From contig NZ_CP016464.1 in NCBI RefSeq assembly GCF_001713455.1, positions 433,501-497,500 on the forward strand: DNA of 64,000 nt, written 5' to 3'. Position 1 is the stretch's first letter. Each line of letters begins with the position of its first letter. Under the pieces are notes generated by a model. It had not been told where the DNA came from. It made no database searches and saw nothing but the letters and a program-made list of their open reading frames with translations. The position numbers and the translations under genes were made by a program. The stretch is from Bosea sp. RAC05 (GTDB taxonomy: Bacteria > Pseudomonadota > Alphaproteobacteria > Rhizobiales > Beijerinckiaceae). Positions 1 to 9,663 of the stretch are shown here, piece by piece.

Positions 1-142
1 ATTTCGTCGGCTGATACAATACAGATGTGTGAACATGGCGGCCGGATGAACCGGCTGTTCCCTGCGAGACATCGCTGGTGGCTTCTGTGTAGTTTACTCC
101 ACGGACCGCGACACAGATATCGGCGGTGATGGGGGGCGGACA

Positions 143-1144
143 ATGAGCTTGAACGTCAATGGCCAGATCATGGCCGACGACATCTTTGCCGTGAAGAAGC
201 TCGATACGCACCGCCCGGTCTATCTCCTGGTCGGCGCGATCGAGAAGATCGTGGTCAAGCGTGACAACACCCCCCAACCCAATGATCCGCGCAACATGGT
301 CCATGCGCTGCGCAACATGCGGGCCGTCGACCGGACGATGGCGACGCGGCCCCTGACGCCGAACGAACTCAGGGAGATCGCCCGCTTCGTCGCAGGCGAG
401 AAGGGCGACGAGAACCCCTTTGGCGGGGGGGATTACACCGCTCTCGACGACCTCGAGAGGGATCTGCAGCCTGCGGGCGGGGTGAGCTGGGTCAAGACGA
501 ACTTCTTCGAAGGCCTGATCAATCTGGAAGGCGCGGCCGCCGAGGCGCGTGACAAAGCCAACAAGAGCGGCGTCCGTGCGATCGCGGCGGCGCTGACGGC
601 GCCGGGCGGGCTCGAAAAGCTCGGCGCGATCCTCGCCATCGATGCCTTCAACGGCAATGACGATCGCTTCGACTTCAGCAATCAACCGGTGGTCAACCCG
701 GGGCTGCGCCGCCTGACCAATCCCGGCAATGTGGGGTTGTGTCTGCAGCACAACGTCATGCGGCCCGTCGGCATGGACGCCTATGCCGGCGCGGCCGAAT
801 TCCGTTCCCTCGACAAGGCCGGCCAGCCCGACCGCGGATGGTCGGGATACCGTCTCAAGGACGACCAGCGCGGTTGGCGGCAGCGCTTCTGTGAGGAGGT
901 CGCCGCCGACATCGAGACCATGCTGGGGCCGCGCAACCGCAAGATCCTCTTCGCCGCGACCAACCGCCTGCCCAAGAACGCAGGCCAGCGTCTCGCGACC
1001 GGCATGGATCAGGGCATCGCGAAGCTCAAGGCGACGCTTCGGACCATCGGCGACCCGCGCCGGGCCCCGCCCGGCCTGATCGGCCGCATGGTCGCACTCG
1101 GCTGGGCCAACCCCGCTCCGCCGCCCGGGCTGCCGCGCCGCTAG
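143..1144 (+). CDS. Orphan protein with PI3/4-kinase- or actin-fragmin-kinase-like motifs
   Basis: A 333-residue protein of unknown function with no signal peptide or membrane segment. The ATG is preceded by a purine-rich GGGGGGCGG ribosome site. Seen: a hydrophobic strand ending in VVKRD (Lys39), which resembles the ATP-binding lysine strand of kinases, and [10 protein letters not shown] (residues 166-175) followed by FDFSN. The latter fits the D-x4-N-x-D-R...N catalytic loop of PI3/PI4 kinases, actin-fragmin kinase and HipA-like proteins. A clear metal-binding DFG-type Asp after the loop is not obvious; the following strand reads GLCLQHN, and MDAY (Asp212) is another candidate. It is monocistronic, with the crotonase gene 118 bp downstream. 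The gene is convincing from its codon use. The kinase reading is inference only and could be coincidental. Confidence 0.7.
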   Translation: MSLNVNGQIMADDIFAVKKLDTHRPVYLLVGAIEKIVVKRDNTPQPNDPRNMVHALRNMRAVDRTMATRPLTPNELREIARFVAGEKGDENPFGGGDYTALDDLERDLQPAGGVSWVKTNFFEGLINLEGAAAEARDKANKSGVRAIAAALTAPGGLEKLGAILAIDAFNGNDDRFDFSNQPVVNPGLRRLTNPGNVGLCLQHNVMRPVGMDAYAGAAEFRSLDKAGQPDRGWSGYRLKDDQRGWRQRFCEEVAADIETMLGPRNRKILFAATNRLPKNAGQRLATGMDQGIAKLKATLRTIGDPRRAPPGLIGRMVALGWANPAPPPGLPRR

Positions 1145-1262
1145 GCCGCCCGCCCTGCTGGCGCGGCGCGTTCCGTCGACCGCGCCGTGCGATCCTGCGC
1201 ATGGACCCTGCCTGCGCGCCCGGCTAAACCTCTTGCCCGCAGAGCAGATCCGGGAGGGCGCC

Positions 1263-2036
1263 ATGGCTTACGAGACCATTCTCGTCGAAACGAAGGGCAA
1301 GGTCGGGCTCGTCACGCTTAACCGCCCCCAGGCGCTGAACGCGCTGAACGGCCAGCTCATCGCCGAGATCAATTCGGCGCTCGACGGCTTCGAGCGCGAC
1401 CCCGGCATCGGTTGCATCGTCCTGACCGGCTCGGAGAAGGCCTTCGCCGCCGGCGCCGACATCAAGGAGATGCAGGATCGCACCTATCCGGAGACCTATC
1501 TCGACGACAAATTCGCCGACTGGGACCGGATCGGCCAGCGCCGCAAGCCGATCATCGCCGCGGTCGCGGGCTTCGCGCTGGGGGGCGGCTGCGAACTCGC
1601 CATGATGTGCGACTTCATCATCGCGGCCGACAATGCGAAATTCGGCCAGCCGGAGATCAATCTCGGCGTCATCCCGGGTGCCGGCGGCACGCAGCGGCTG
1701 ACCCGCGCGGTCGGCAAGGCCAAGGCGATGGATCTCTGCCTCACCGGCCGGATGATGGACGCCACCGAGGCCGAGCGCGCCGGGCTCGTCGCCCGCATCG
1801 TGCCGCTCGCCGATCTGATGACGGAGGTCATGAAGGCCGCCGACTCGATTGCCGCCAAGTCGCTGGCTTCCGTGCTGATGGCCAAGGAGACGGTCAATCG
1901 CGCCTTCGAGGTGACGCTGGCCGAAGGCGTGCGCTTCGAGCGCCGGCTCTTCTCCTCGCTCTTCGCCACCCACGACCAGAAGGAAGGCATGGCCGCCTTC
2001 GCCGAGAAGCGCAAACCCGCCTTCAAGAACAGCTGA
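1263..2036 (+). CDS. Enoyl-CoA hydratase (crotonase family)
   Basis: Predicted to hydrate trans-2-enoyl-CoA to 3-hydroxyacyl-CoA in fatty-acid or aromatic-acid beta-oxidation, in the cytoplasm. The 257-residue length is typical. The oxyanion-hole region [11 protein letters not shown] (60-70) and [12 protein letters not shown] (103-114) are intact. Glu111 and Glu131 (in GQPEINLG) are spaced 20 residues apart, as in the catalytic Glu pair of true hydratases. The start is ATG 1263, preceded by GGGAGGGCGCC; an upstream TTG at 1233 would add a non-conserved tail. The stop lies 7 bp before the dehydratase gene, so the two are probably co-transcribed. Which acyl-CoA is used cannot be told from sequence; FadB1/PaaF-type enzymes are close alternatives. 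Confidence 0.92.
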   Translation: MAYETILVETKGKVGLVTLNRPQALNALNGQLIAEINSALDGFERDPGIGCIVLTGSEKAFAAGADIKEMQDRTYPETYLDDKFADWDRIGQRRKPIIAAVAGFALGGGCELAMMCDFIIAADNAKFGQPEINLGVIPGAGGTQRLTRAVGKAKAMDLCLTGRMMDATEAERAGLVARIVPLADLMTEVMKAADSIAAKSLASVLMAKETVNRAFEVTLAEGVRFERRLFSSLFATHDQKEGMAAFAEKRKPAFKNS

Positions 2037-2043
2037 GACCGAC

Positions 2044-3039
2044 ATGACCCTCACGATCAAGAGCCCGGACGGTCTCGTCCTGCCGGGATATGCCGATGTC
2101 GAGGCCGCCGCCGCGCGGCTCAAGGGCGTCGCCCATCACACGCCCGCGCTGACTTCGCGCACCGCCAATGAGCGCACCGGCGCCAATCTCGTCTTCAAGC
2201 CCGAGAACCTGCAGCGCATGGGCGCCTTCAAGTTCCGCGGCGGCTACAACGCCATCGCCGCGCTGTCGCCGGAGCAGAAGAAGGCCGGCGTCGTCGCCTT
2301 CTCCTCGGGCAACCACGCCCAGGCCATCGCCTATGCCGGCCGGCTGCTCGGCGTGCCCACGACGATCATCATGCCGCTCGATGCGCCCGTGGCGAAGGTC
2401 GCCGCCACCCGCGGCTATGGCGCCGAGGTCGTGACCTATGACCGCTACACCCAGGACCGGCTCGCCATCGGCCGCGAGCTGGCGCAGGCGCGCGGCCTCT
2501 CGCTGATCCCGCCTTATGACCATCCCGACGTCATTGCCGGGCAGGGCACGGCCGCCAAGGAGCTGATCGAGGATGCGGGCCCGCTCGACATGCTGCTGGT
2601 CTGCCTCGGCGGGGGCGGGCTGCTCGCCGGCTGCGCGCTCGCGGCCAAGGCGCTGAACCCGACCTGCCGCATCTTCGGCGTCGAGCCGGAGGCCGGCAAT
2701 GACGGCCAGCAATCGCTGCGCTCGGGCAAGATCGTCCGCATCGACGTGCCCAAGACCATCGCCGACGGCGCCCAGACGCCGTTCCTGGGGGACTACACCT
2801 TCCCGATCATCCAGGCGCTGGTCGAGGACATCGTCACCGTCAGCGACGCGGCGCTGGTCGATGCGATGCGCTTCTTCGCCGAGCGGATGAAGCTCGTCGT
2901 CGAGCCCACCGGTTGCCTCGCCGCCGCCGCGGCCTTCACCGGTGCCGTGCCGGTCGCGGGCCAGCGCGTCGGCGTCATCATCAGCGGCGGCAATGTCGAT
3001 CTCGGCAGCTATGCGCGCTTCCTCGCGCCCGCCGGCTGA
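2044..3039 (+). CDS. Threonine/serine dehydratase, PLP-dependent (fold type II)
   Basis: Predicted to deaminate L-threonine (or serine) to the 2-oxoacid using pyridoxal phosphate. Lys63 in AFKFRGGYN is the Schiff-base lysine, SSGNHAQ binds the substrate carboxylate, and the glycine-rich GGGGLLAG loop near residue 190 binds the cofactor phosphate. At 331 residues it lacks the C-terminal ACT-like regulatory domain of biosynthetic IlvA, so it resembles the catabolic TdcB or serine racemase class. It begins 7 bp after the enoyl-CoA hydratase stop, which suggests one transcript. Serine racemase activity is a possible alternative. Confidence 0.9.
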   Translation: MTLTIKSPDGLVLPGYADVEAAAARLKGVAHHTPALTSRTANERTGANLVFKPENLQRMGAFKFRGGYNAIAALSPEQKKAGVVAFSSGNHAQAIAYAGRLLGVPTTIIMPLDAPVAKVAATRGYGAEVVTYDRYTQDRLAIGRELAQARGLSLIPPYDHPDVIAGQGTAAKELIEDAGPLDMLLVCLGGGGLLAGCALAAKALNPTCRIFGVEPEAGNDGQQSLRSGKIVRIDVPKTIADGAQTPFLGDYTFPIIQALVEDIVTVSDAALVDAMRFFAERMKLVVEPTGCLAAAAAFTGAVPVAGQRVGVIISGGNVDLGSYARFLAPAG

Positions 3040-3066
3040 AATCGCCGGCTCCCCAGCAAATGCGCG

Positions 3067-3095
3067 TTGACGTCGCGCCAGCTTGCGACTATACG
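3067..3095 (+). promoter_or_regulatory. Sigma-70-type promoter for rpsT
   Basis: TTGACG (3067-3072), a 17-bp spacer and TATACG (3090-3095). This is a near-consensus housekeeping promoter for Alphaproteobacteria, about 130 bp upstream of the rpsT start. Confidence 0.75.
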
Positions 3096-3222
3096 CCTCC
3101 CACTCGCGACGGCCTGCGCAAGCACTGGCCATCGCTCGCGGATTTCCATCACGGTAGCGATCGTGTTCCGCCGGCATCATGCCAGGCGCCCGGTCGCGAT
3201 GCAGAAGACGAGGACGTATCCG

Positions 3223-3489
3223 ATGGCCAATACGACGTCGGCCAAGAAGGCGACGCGCAAGATCGAGCGCCGCACCGAGGTCAACAAGGCGCGCCGCTCG
3301 CGGATGCGCACCTTCCTGCGCAAGGTCGAGGAGGCGATCGCCTCCGGCGACAAGGGCGCCGCTGCCGAAGCTCTGAAGGCCGCTCAGCCGGAGATCATGC
3401 GGGCCGCCCAGAAGGGCATCGTCCACAAGAACACCGCCTCGCGGAAGGTCTCGCGCCTGGCTCATCGGATCGGCGCTCTCGCCTCCTGA
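3223..3489 (+). CDS. rpsT: 30S ribosomal protein S20
   Basis: S20 binds 16S rRNA in the body of the small subunit. The 88-residue protein opens [20 protein letters not shown], is rich in Lys and Arg, and has the helical [26 protein letters not shown] and RIGAL segments of the family. ATG 3223 gives the standard length; an upstream in-frame ATG would add 52 unrelated residues. It has its own sigma-70-like promoter and a strong terminator 34 bp after the stop, so it is a single-gene unit. Its place directly upstream of dnaA is common in Hyphomicrobiales. Confidence 0.97.
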   Translation: MANTTSAKKATRKIERRTEVNKARRSRMRTFLRKVEEAIASGDKGAAAEALKAAQPEIMRAAQKGIVHKNTASRKVSRLAHRIGALAS

Positions 3490-3522
3490 TCTCGCTCGCG
3501 CGAGCGTTCGAATTCGACCCTG

Positions 3523-3550
3523 AAAAGCCCGGCCTCGTGCCGGGCTTTTT
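3523..3550 (+). terminator. Rho-independent terminator of rpsT
   Basis: The stem AAAAGCCCGGC pairs with GCCGGGCTTTT around a CTCGT loop and ends in a T run at 3545-3550. Confidence 0.9.
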
Positions 3551-4188
3551 CGTTGGATCGATGCCGGCTTGTTGCGCTTCTGCCACATCGGAACGATCGT
3601 CGAAAACGCCCCCGCGGCAAGGCGATTCCGCAACGTTTCCGACCCTTTACGGGCTTGACTCTATCTACCCTTTGAGGGCGCGGAATTGGCCTTGCGGCCC
3701 CCTGGAGCCGCGCAGGGAAAGCGCTGATTTCTCAAGCTGTTAGCGGGCAAAGCATCGCGCCTTCGGGAATCGCGGCGACTCCGGGGCACTCGATCCGGCA
3801 TGCGAAAAAAAAAGAATCGCGGGCCCGACTGCCCCGTCCGAATGAAGAAAATCTTAAGTTCCCCAACCAATTGCGAGCCGGCTGCCGGTTGGTCAGTAGG
3901 GCCCGTCCGGGGGGTGACTCTCGGGCATCGCGAAGAGGACGTATTGCCCCCCTTCGAGAGCGCCCTGTAAGGTCTTTTTCAACGCCGGACGGACAGCGAT
4001 GGCCACCCGGTGTTTCCACAAGATGAACGCTCTTTGGCTCGCGACCCGGAGGTTGGAGGATGCGGCTCTTTGTCTTCTGAGATTGAGATGAAGTGCGGTT
4101 TCGTCCTGCGACGAGCCTTGAAAGCGTAATCGATCAGATTGGATCGGGGGAAGCCCGCGGACGGTCACGTTTGCGGGAACCCTGAGCC
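3551..4188. other. Long intergenic region upstream of dnaA
   Basis: About 640 bp with no convincing gene; short minus-strand reading frames here lack ribosome sites and recognisable features. It holds an A-tract near 3804-3813, a relatively A/T-rich patch around 3841-3860 (GAAGAAAATCTTAAG), and one weak DnaA-box-like word GTTTCCACA at 4012-4020 (7 of 9 against TTATCCACA). That is too little to call a replication origin. It probably contains the dnaA promoter and leader; a TTGACT at 3655 has no good partner -10. Confidence 0.5.
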
Positions 4189-5808
4189 ATGACCGGAAAG
4201 AACAGCTCCGGTCCGGTTCGCCTCGCGGCGGACGGATCAGGCGCGGGCATGACTGAAGAAATGGGGCAGACGATGTTCGAGCGGCGGCGGATGGACGAAA
4301 CGGTGGAGGTTGTGTCGGCGTTGAGCGTGGTGGTTGCGGTGGAGCAGGCCCGGCCGGTGGAGCGGGAGGCGGTCGCGTTGCAGGCGAGTTCGGCCGAGGC
4401 CTGGGACCGGGTGCGGCGGCGCCTGCGGGCCGAGCTCGGCGAGGATGTGTTCTCGAGCTGGTTTGCGCGCGTCGAGCTCGGCAACATCGTCGACGGCGTG
4501 GCCTATCTCACTGTCCCGACACGCTTCCTCAAGAGCTGGCTGGAGGCGCATTATGCCGAGCGGCTGCGGGTCAACTGCATGGCCGAACTGCCGGGCCTCA
4601 ACGGCATCATTCTGTCGGTGCGCCCGGTCTCCCGCGAGCTGATGCAGCAGCCGGCCGAGATCGTGCCGCTGCGCGGTCGCCAGCCGGCGCCGGCCCCCGC
4701 CGCCGAGCCCAAGCCCGTTCAGCCCGGCGCGGCCCCGGCCGAGGCCGGCGAGCGCGATCTCGTCGACGCCTGTGGCACAAGCCTCGACCGGCGCATGAAC
4801 TTCCAGGCGTTCATCGTCGGCAAGTCCAACCAGCTCGCCTTCGCCGCCGCCGAGCGCATCGCGGCGGCCCCGGCCGGCAGCAGCCCCTACAATCCGCTCT
4901 ACATCCATGCCGGTGTCGGCCTCGGCAAGACGCATCTCCTGCAGGCGATCGCCCAGGAGGCGCGCAGCCAGGGCAAGCGCGTCGCTTATTTCACCGCCGA
5001 CCGCTTCATGTACGGCTTCGTCGCCGCGCTGAAGTCGCAGACCGCGCTCGCCTTCAAGGAGAAGCTGCGGGGCATCGACCTCCTCGTCGTGGACGATGTC
5101 CAGTTCATCCAGGGCAAGTCGATCCAGCAGGAGTTCGGTCACACGATCAACGCGCTGATCGATGCCGGCAAGCAGATCGTCGTCGCCGGCGACCGCATGG
5201 CGAATGATCTGGAGGCGCTGGACGAACGCATCCGCTCGCGGCTCGGCGGCGGCCTCGTGGTCGAGGTCGGCGATCTCGACGAGGCGCTGCGTGCGAAGAT
5301 TCTCGGGAACCGGCTGGAGACCCTGCAGGCGGCCCATCCGAACTTTCAGGTCCATCCGGACGTGATCGCCTATGTCGCGCGCGTCGTCGCCACCAATGGC
5401 CGCGATCTCGATGGCGCCGCCAACCGTCTGCTCGCCCATGCGACGCTGTCGGGCCAGCCGGTCTCGCTCGAGACGGCGGAGGCTGCGATCCGCGATCTGG
5501 TGCGCACCCGCGAGCCGCGCCGCGTCAAGATCGAGGACATCCAGAAGCTCGTCGCGACCCGCTACAATGTCAGCCGGGCCGACATCCTCTCCGAGCGCCG
5601 TACGGCCGCCGTGGTCAAGCCGCGCCAGATCGCGATGTATCTGGCCAAGGCGCTGACGCCGCGCTCCCTGCCGGAGATCGGGCGTCGCTTCGGCGGGCGC
5701 GATCACACCACGGTGCTGCATGCGGTCCGCAAGATCGAGAAGGCGATCGCTGAGGATCGCTCGCTGCATGACGAGGTCGATCTCCTCAAGCGCATGCTGC
5801 AGGAGTAA
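4189..5808 (+). CDS. dnaA: Chromosomal replication initiator DnaA
   Basis: This AAA+ ATPase binds DnaA boxes and opens the origin. Seen in order: an N-terminal domain I segment with VFSSWFARVEL (about residues 87-97), a proline- and alanine-rich linker, Walker A GVGLGKTH near 242-249, Walker B LLVVDDVQF near 298-306, and the C-terminal DNA-binding domain with the signature GGRDHTTVLHAVRKIEK near 503-519. The first ATG gives 539 residues, slightly long. ATG 4249 and ATG 4273 (preceded by GGGG) are plausible alternative starts, because the first 60 residues are not conserved domain. The gene is followed 150 bp later by dnaN. Confidence 0.96.
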   Translation: MTGKNSSGPVRLAADGSGAGMTEEMGQTMFERRRMDETVEVVSALSVVVAVEQARPVEREAVALQASSAEAWDRVRRRLRAELGEDVFSSWFARVELGNIVDGVAYLTVPTRFLKSWLEAHYAERLRVNCMAELPGLNGIILSVRPVSRELMQQPAEIVPLRGRQPAPAPAAEPKPVQPGAAPAEAGERDLVDACGTSLDRRMNFQAFIVGKSNQLAFAAAERIAAAPAGSSPYNPLYIHAGVGLGKTHLLQAIAQEARSQGKRVAYFTADRFMYGFVAALKSQTALAFKEKLRGIDLLVVDDVQFIQGKSIQQEFGHTINALIDAGKQIVVAGDRMANDLEALDERIRSRLGGGLVVEVGDLDEALRAKILGNRLETLQAAHPNFQVHPDVIAYVARVVATNGRDLDGAANRLLAHATLSGQPVSLETAEAAIRDLVRTREPRRVKIEDIQKLVATRYNVSRADILSERRTAAVVKPRQIAMYLAKALTPRSLPEIGRRFGGRDHTTVLHAVRKIEKAIAEDRSLHDEVDLLKRMLQE

Positions 5809-5958
5809 GGCGCCCGCTACCGGCTTTCGCAGCGCGTCATTTTGGCTGTGGTTGCCGGCGCGGTGCCCTTGCGCCCTGCGCTGGCCTCCGGCAATGTCGC
5901 GGGCCATTCATGAGGCTCGCGCATTCGCTGCGGGCGCAGAGACGCCAGAAGACTGAAA

Positions 5959-7074
5959 ATGAAGGTCACTGTCGAACGCTCCACCCTGCTGAAGTCGCTT
6001 GGCCATGTGCATCGCGTCGTGGAGCGCCGGAACACGATCCCGATCCTGTCGAACCTGCTGCTGAGCGGGACGGAGGCGGGGCTGAAGCTGAAGGCGACCG
6101 ATCTCGACATCGAGGTGGTCGAGACGGTCGCGGCCGACGTGCCCGAGCCGGGCGCCACCACGGTTCCCGCTCACACCCTCTACGACATCGTCCGCAAGCT
6201 CCCCGACGGGGCCCAGGTCTCGCTCGAGACCACCGGCGACACCGGGCTCGTCCTGCGCTCGGGCCGCTCGCGCTTCCAGCTCCAGACCCTGCCCGAGAGC
6301 GATTTCCCCGACATTACCGCCGGCGAGATGGCGCACAGCTTCAGGCTGCCGGCCGGCGAGTTCAAGCGCCTGATCGACAAGACCCAGTTCGCGATCTCGA
6401 CCGAGGAGACGCGCTACTATCTCAACGGCATCTATCTCCACACCATCGATGTCGACGGCCGCCCGATGCTGCGTGCGGTGGCGACCGACGGCCACCGCCT
6501 CGCCCGCGTCGACACCGCCGCGCCGCAGGGCTCGGTCGGCATGCCCGGCGTGATCGTGCCGCGCAAGGCTGTCGCCGAGATCCAGAAGCTGCTGGAGGAC
6601 GGCGAGAGCGAGGTCACGATCGAGCTCTCCGCCACCAAGATCCGGGTCGCCACCGCCGCGGTGGTGCTGACCTCGAAGCTGATCGACGGCACCTTCCCCG
6701 ATTATCAGCGCGTCATCCCGAGCGGCAACGACAAGCGTCTGACCGTCGACAAGGGCGATTTCGCCGCCTCCGTCGATCGCGTCTCGACGATCTCGTCGGA
6801 GCGTGGTCGCGCCGTGAAGCTTTCCATGGCCGATGGCCGGATGACGCTCTCGGTCACCAACCCCGATTCCGGCTCGGCGACCGAGGAGATCGAGGTCGAC
6901 TATGATTCGAGCCCGCTCGATATCGGCTTCAACGCGCGCTACCTGATGGACATCGCCGCCCAGCTCGACGGCGACACCGCCCTGCTCAAGCTGGCCGATC
7001 CGGGCTCGCCGACGGTCATCCAGGATCGCGAGGGGGCTTCCGCGCTCTATGTGCTGATGCCGATGCGCGTCTAG
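5959..7074 (+). CDS. dnaN: DNA polymerase III sliding clamp (beta subunit)
   Basis: DnaN forms the dimeric ring that tethers Pol III and other partners to DNA. The 371-residue length is typical, with three repeats of the clamp fold. It begins MKVTVERSTLLKSLGHV, contains RRNTIPILSNLLL and ATDGHRLARV, and ends in the characteristic YVLMPMRV, whose C-terminal residues line the partner-binding pocket. recF starts 14 bp after the stop, so dnaN and recF are likely one operon, the standard bacterial arrangement. Confidence 0.97.
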   Translation: MKVTVERSTLLKSLGHVHRVVERRNTIPILSNLLLSGTEAGLKLKATDLDIEVVETVAADVPEPGATTVPAHTLYDIVRKLPDGAQVSLETTGDTGLVLRSGRSRFQLQTLPESDFPDITAGEMAHSFRLPAGEFKRLIDKTQFAISTEETRYYLNGIYLHTIDVDGRPMLRAVATDGHRLARVDTAAPQGSVGMPGVIVPRKAVAEIQKLLEDGESEVTIELSATKIRVATAAVVLTSKLIDGTFPDYQRVIPSGNDKRLTVDKGDFAASVDRVSTISSERGRAVKLSMADGRMTLSVTNPDSGSATEEIEVDYDSSPLDIGFNARYLMDIAAQLDGDTALLKLADPGSPTVIQDREGASALYVLMPMRV

Positions 7075-7087
7075 GCGTTCTCCCGCC

Positions 7088-8215
7088 GTGGCCGCCGTCG
7101 CGCGCCTGATCCTGCAGGATTTCCGCTCCTACGAGGCCCTCGATCTCACGGTCGGGGGCCAAATCGTTGCGCTCGTCGGAGAGAACGGCGCAGGCAAGAC
7201 CAACATCCTCGAGGCCCTCTCGCTCTTCACGCCGGGCCGCGGCCTGCGCCGGGCCGACCTCGCGGAGATGGCCCGCCAGGAGGGTGAGGGCGCTTTCGCC
7301 GTCTCGGTGGCATTGGCGCAGGACGGGGCCCGGCTCGGGGTTGGGCTGGGTCCGGCCGACATGGAGGGCAAGCGCGCGCGCCTCGCCCGCATCGACGGCG
7401 TGTCCGCGGGCTCGGCGCTCGCCTTCAGCGAGCACCTGCGCGTCGTCTGGCTGACGCCGGATCTCGACGGGCTGTTCCGCGGAGCCGCCGGCGACCGCCG
7501 CCGCTTCCTCGACCGGCTGGTGCTGGCGGTCGACCCCGCCCATGCGACCCGCTCGAACGCGCTCGAACGCGCACTGCGCTCGCGCAACCGCATCCTCGAG
7601 GAGAGCCCGCACCAGACGCAGTGGCTCGATGCGGTCGAGCGCGAGATCGCCGAACTCGGCGTCGCGGTGGCCGCCGCCCGCGCCGAGACGGTGGCGAGGC
7701 TTTCGGCCATCATCGCCGAGAGCCGCGACGAGGCCTCGCCCTTCCCCCATGCCGGAATCGCGCTCTCGGGCGAGATCGACCTCCTGGTCGCGCGCCACGC
7801 CGCTCTCGACGCGGAGGATGGCTATCGCGACCTGCTGCGCCAGGGCCGGGCCCGCGACCGCGCCGCCGGGCGCACGCTCGCCGGCCCGCAGACCTCCGAT
7901 CTCGAGGTCCGCCACGGTCCCAAGAACATCCCCGCCGGCCAGGGCTCGACCGGCGAGCAGAAGGCGCTGCTGATCGGCCTCGTCCTGGCCCATGCGCGGC
8001 TGGTCGCGGCGATGAGCGGGCTTAAACCCCTCGTCCTGCTCGACGAGATCGCCGCCCATCTCGATCCGCGCCGCCGGGCGGCGCTCTATGAGGGCCTGAT
8101 GGCGCTCGGTTGCCAGGTCTGGATGACAGGCGCCGACCCGACGTTGTTTACCGATCTGCCGGCGGGGTCGCAGCGGCTCGCCGTCACCGCCGGCCGGATC
8201 GAGGATCTCGCCTGA
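7088..8215 (+). CDS. recF: DNA replication and repair protein RecF
   Basis: An SMC-like ATPase that helps load RecA at gaps with RecO and RecR (recR lies at 41.9 kb). Walker A GENGAGKT is at residues 31-38. The ABC-type signature STGEQKALLIGL and Walker B LVLLDEIAAHLDPRRR lie in the last third. 375 residues is normal. The start is a GTG at 7088, 14 bp after dnaN, and gives the conserved opening ARLILQDFRSYEALDL. It is probably co-transcribed with dnaN. Confidence 0.95.
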   Translation: MAAVARLILQDFRSYEALDLTVGGQIVALVGENGAGKTNILEALSLFTPGRGLRRADLAEMARQEGEGAFAVSVALAQDGARLGVGLGPADMEGKRARLARIDGVSAGSALAFSEHLRVVWLTPDLDGLFRGAAGDRRRFLDRLVLAVDPAHATRSNALERALRSRNRILEESPHQTQWLDAVEREIAELGVAVAAARAETVARLSAIIAESRDEASPFPHAGIALSGEIDLLVARHAALDAEDGYRDLLRQGRARDRAAGRTLAGPQTSDLEVRHGPKNIPAGQGSTGEQKALLIGLVLAHARLVAAMSGLKPLVLLDEIAAHLDPRRRAALYEGLMALGCQVWMTGADPTLFTDLPAGSQRLAVTAGRIEDLA

Positions 8216-8259
8216 AGCGTGCAAGTCCCGGCGGACGCGGCGTCATGGTTGATCGGCGG

Positions 8260-8267
8260 TTAACCAT
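8260..8267 (+). promoter_or_regulatory. Possible CtrA-type site (TTAACCAT)
   Basis: The word TTAACCAT, a known half-site form for the alphaproteobacterial cell-cycle regulator CtrA, sits 3 bp before the chemoreceptor start. CtrA control of motility genes is common in this class. With a single half-site the call is tentative. Confidence 0.3.
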
Positions 8268-8270
8268 TTT

Positions 8271-9614
8271 ATGCCAGTGATCGCGGCCATGCAGCCTTCA
8301 CGGACGATGTTTTCGGCGTCGGAGAAGGAGATCGCGAGCCGCTTGCTGGCCGTGCTCTCCCCGCATTTCGGCGCGTCGATCGACCAGCTCCAGGGCATCC
8401 AGACAGGGCTCGACAAGCGCGAGAGGGATCCCGAACTCCGGCAGGACGAGCTGACCAAGTACAGGCTGCTGTTCGGGCTGGAATTCGGCGAGGCATACAT
8501 CGCCGCCAAGCAGCGCATCGTGGCCCGGGCCAACCGCAACGGCATCGAGCTGTCGGACTATCCGCTGTTCTTCCTGGCCGATTTCTCGCACTTCCTGCCC
8601 GTCATCGTCGCGAAGTGGAAACGCCGCTGGGGCAAGGTCGACACGGCCTTGCAGGTCTTCGCCAAGCTGATGCTGACCGACATGAGCTATTCGATCGCGC
8701 AGTTCGACGGGGCGATCGAGGCCCGCACCGCGGATCGGCTCCGGCAGGTCGAGCAGGCCTTTCGCAACGGCATCGCCGAGCGGATCTCCGCCATCGAGCT
8801 CAGCCTGGGCGATGTCTCGGGCTTTTCGACGCAGATGTCGGCCAAGGCCGGCCAGACCCTGCGCGCCGTGGCCGAAACCCAGCGGCGGCCCGAGCAGGTG
8901 GCCGCATCAGTGATGGAGATTGTCGCCGCCACCCGCTCCTTCGGCGCCTCCTGCGCGGACATCTCGGTCGAAACCGCGCAGTCGAGCCGGGCCGCCGACC
9001 AGGCAGAGGCCGGTTGCGAGGGGATCGCCGGCAATGTCGCCATGCTGCGCCAGGCGAACAGCCGCATCGGCCATGTCGTCGAGCTGATCCGCAGCCTCGC
9101 GGCGCAGACCAATCTGCTTGCCCTCAACGCGACCATCGAGGCGGCCCGGGCCGGAGAGGCGGGCCGCGGCTTCGCCGTGGTCGCCGCCGAGGTCAAGTCG
9201 CTCGCGACCGCGACCAATCAGGCGACCGAGACCATCCGGCAGGGCATCGAGGAGGTCGTTACGGCGAGCCAGGCGATCGACGAGGCCGTCGGCCAGCTGG
9301 CCCAGACCGTCCTGGCCATGCAGACGAGCGCTCGCCTCGTCGCGGCGTCGACGGCCGATCAGCATGGCCGCATCGAACTGGTCGCGGCACAGGCCGAGAC
9401 GTCGTCGCTCGGCGTCGATGCGATCGCCCGCCATGCGGCGCTCGTCGAGGGTCTGGCCGGCGAGGCCGCCACGCTGGCGACGCAGACCGATGATCGGGTC
9501 CAGGCCGCTCTGGGCCGCGCTCAGGAACTGGAACGCTCGATCGCCGGGTTCCTCGGCGAGATCGCCCAGGTTCGCGCCGAGCGCAACGGGCCGGTCATCC
9601 GCGACGCGGGCTGA
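8271..9614 (+). CDS. Soluble chemoreceptor with globin-like sensor domain
   Basis: A methyl-accepting chemotaxis protein of 447 residues with no membrane segment, so cytoplasmic. The N-terminal region (about 15-170) resembles the globin-coupled sensor fold, with YIAAKQRI...[17 protein letters not shown]. The C-terminal half is an MCP signalling hairpin whose tip reads [37 protein letters not shown] in the sequence (positions 9094-9201). Aligned on the usual RI-x3-H-x-R-I-G-L proximal helix, the heme-binding His falls on Ala87 ([11 protein letters not shown]), so heme binding is doubtful. The ATG at 8271 is used; ATGs at 8289 and 8307 are alternatives. It would signal through CheW/CheA, and no che genes are in the window. 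Confidence 0.88.
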   Translation: MPVIAAMQPSRTMFSASEKEIASRLLAVLSPHFGASIDQLQGIQTGLDKRERDPELRQDELTKYRLLFGLEFGEAYIAAKQRIVARANRNGIELSDYPLFFLADFSHFLPVIVAKWKRRWGKVDTALQVFAKLMLTDMSYSIAQFDGAIEARTADRLRQVEQAFRNGIAERISAIELSLGDVSGFSTQMSAKAGQTLRAVAETQRRPEQVAASVMEIVAATRSFGASCADISVETAQSSRAADQAEAGCEGIAGNVAMLRQANSRIGHVVELIRSLAAQTNLLALNATIEAARAGEAGRGFAVVAAEVKSLATATNQATETIRQGIEEVVTASQAIDEAVGQLAQTVLAMQTSARLVAASTADQHGRIELVAAQAETSSLGVDAIARHAALVEGLAGEAATLATQTDDRVQAALGRAQELERSIAGFLGEIAQVRAERNGPVIRDAG

Positions 9615-9663
9615 GCGGCCGGCGGGACTGGCCATCGGGGCGCGCCTCGGGCAAACCCTCTCC

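Noticed and set aside
1..142. Promoter or mobile-element end at the window start
   Set aside because: No clear -35/-10 pair, terminal repeat or attachment site can be recognised in these bases.
2023..3633. 536-residue minus-strand reading frame across the dehydratase and rpsT
   Set aside because: It is antisense to certain genes and the rpsT terminator, with composition of a shadow frame.
3551..4188. Replication origin between rpsT and dnaA
   Set aside because: Only one weak DnaA-box-like word and no box cluster or clear unwinding region; in Alphaproteobacteria oriC is often elsewhere.
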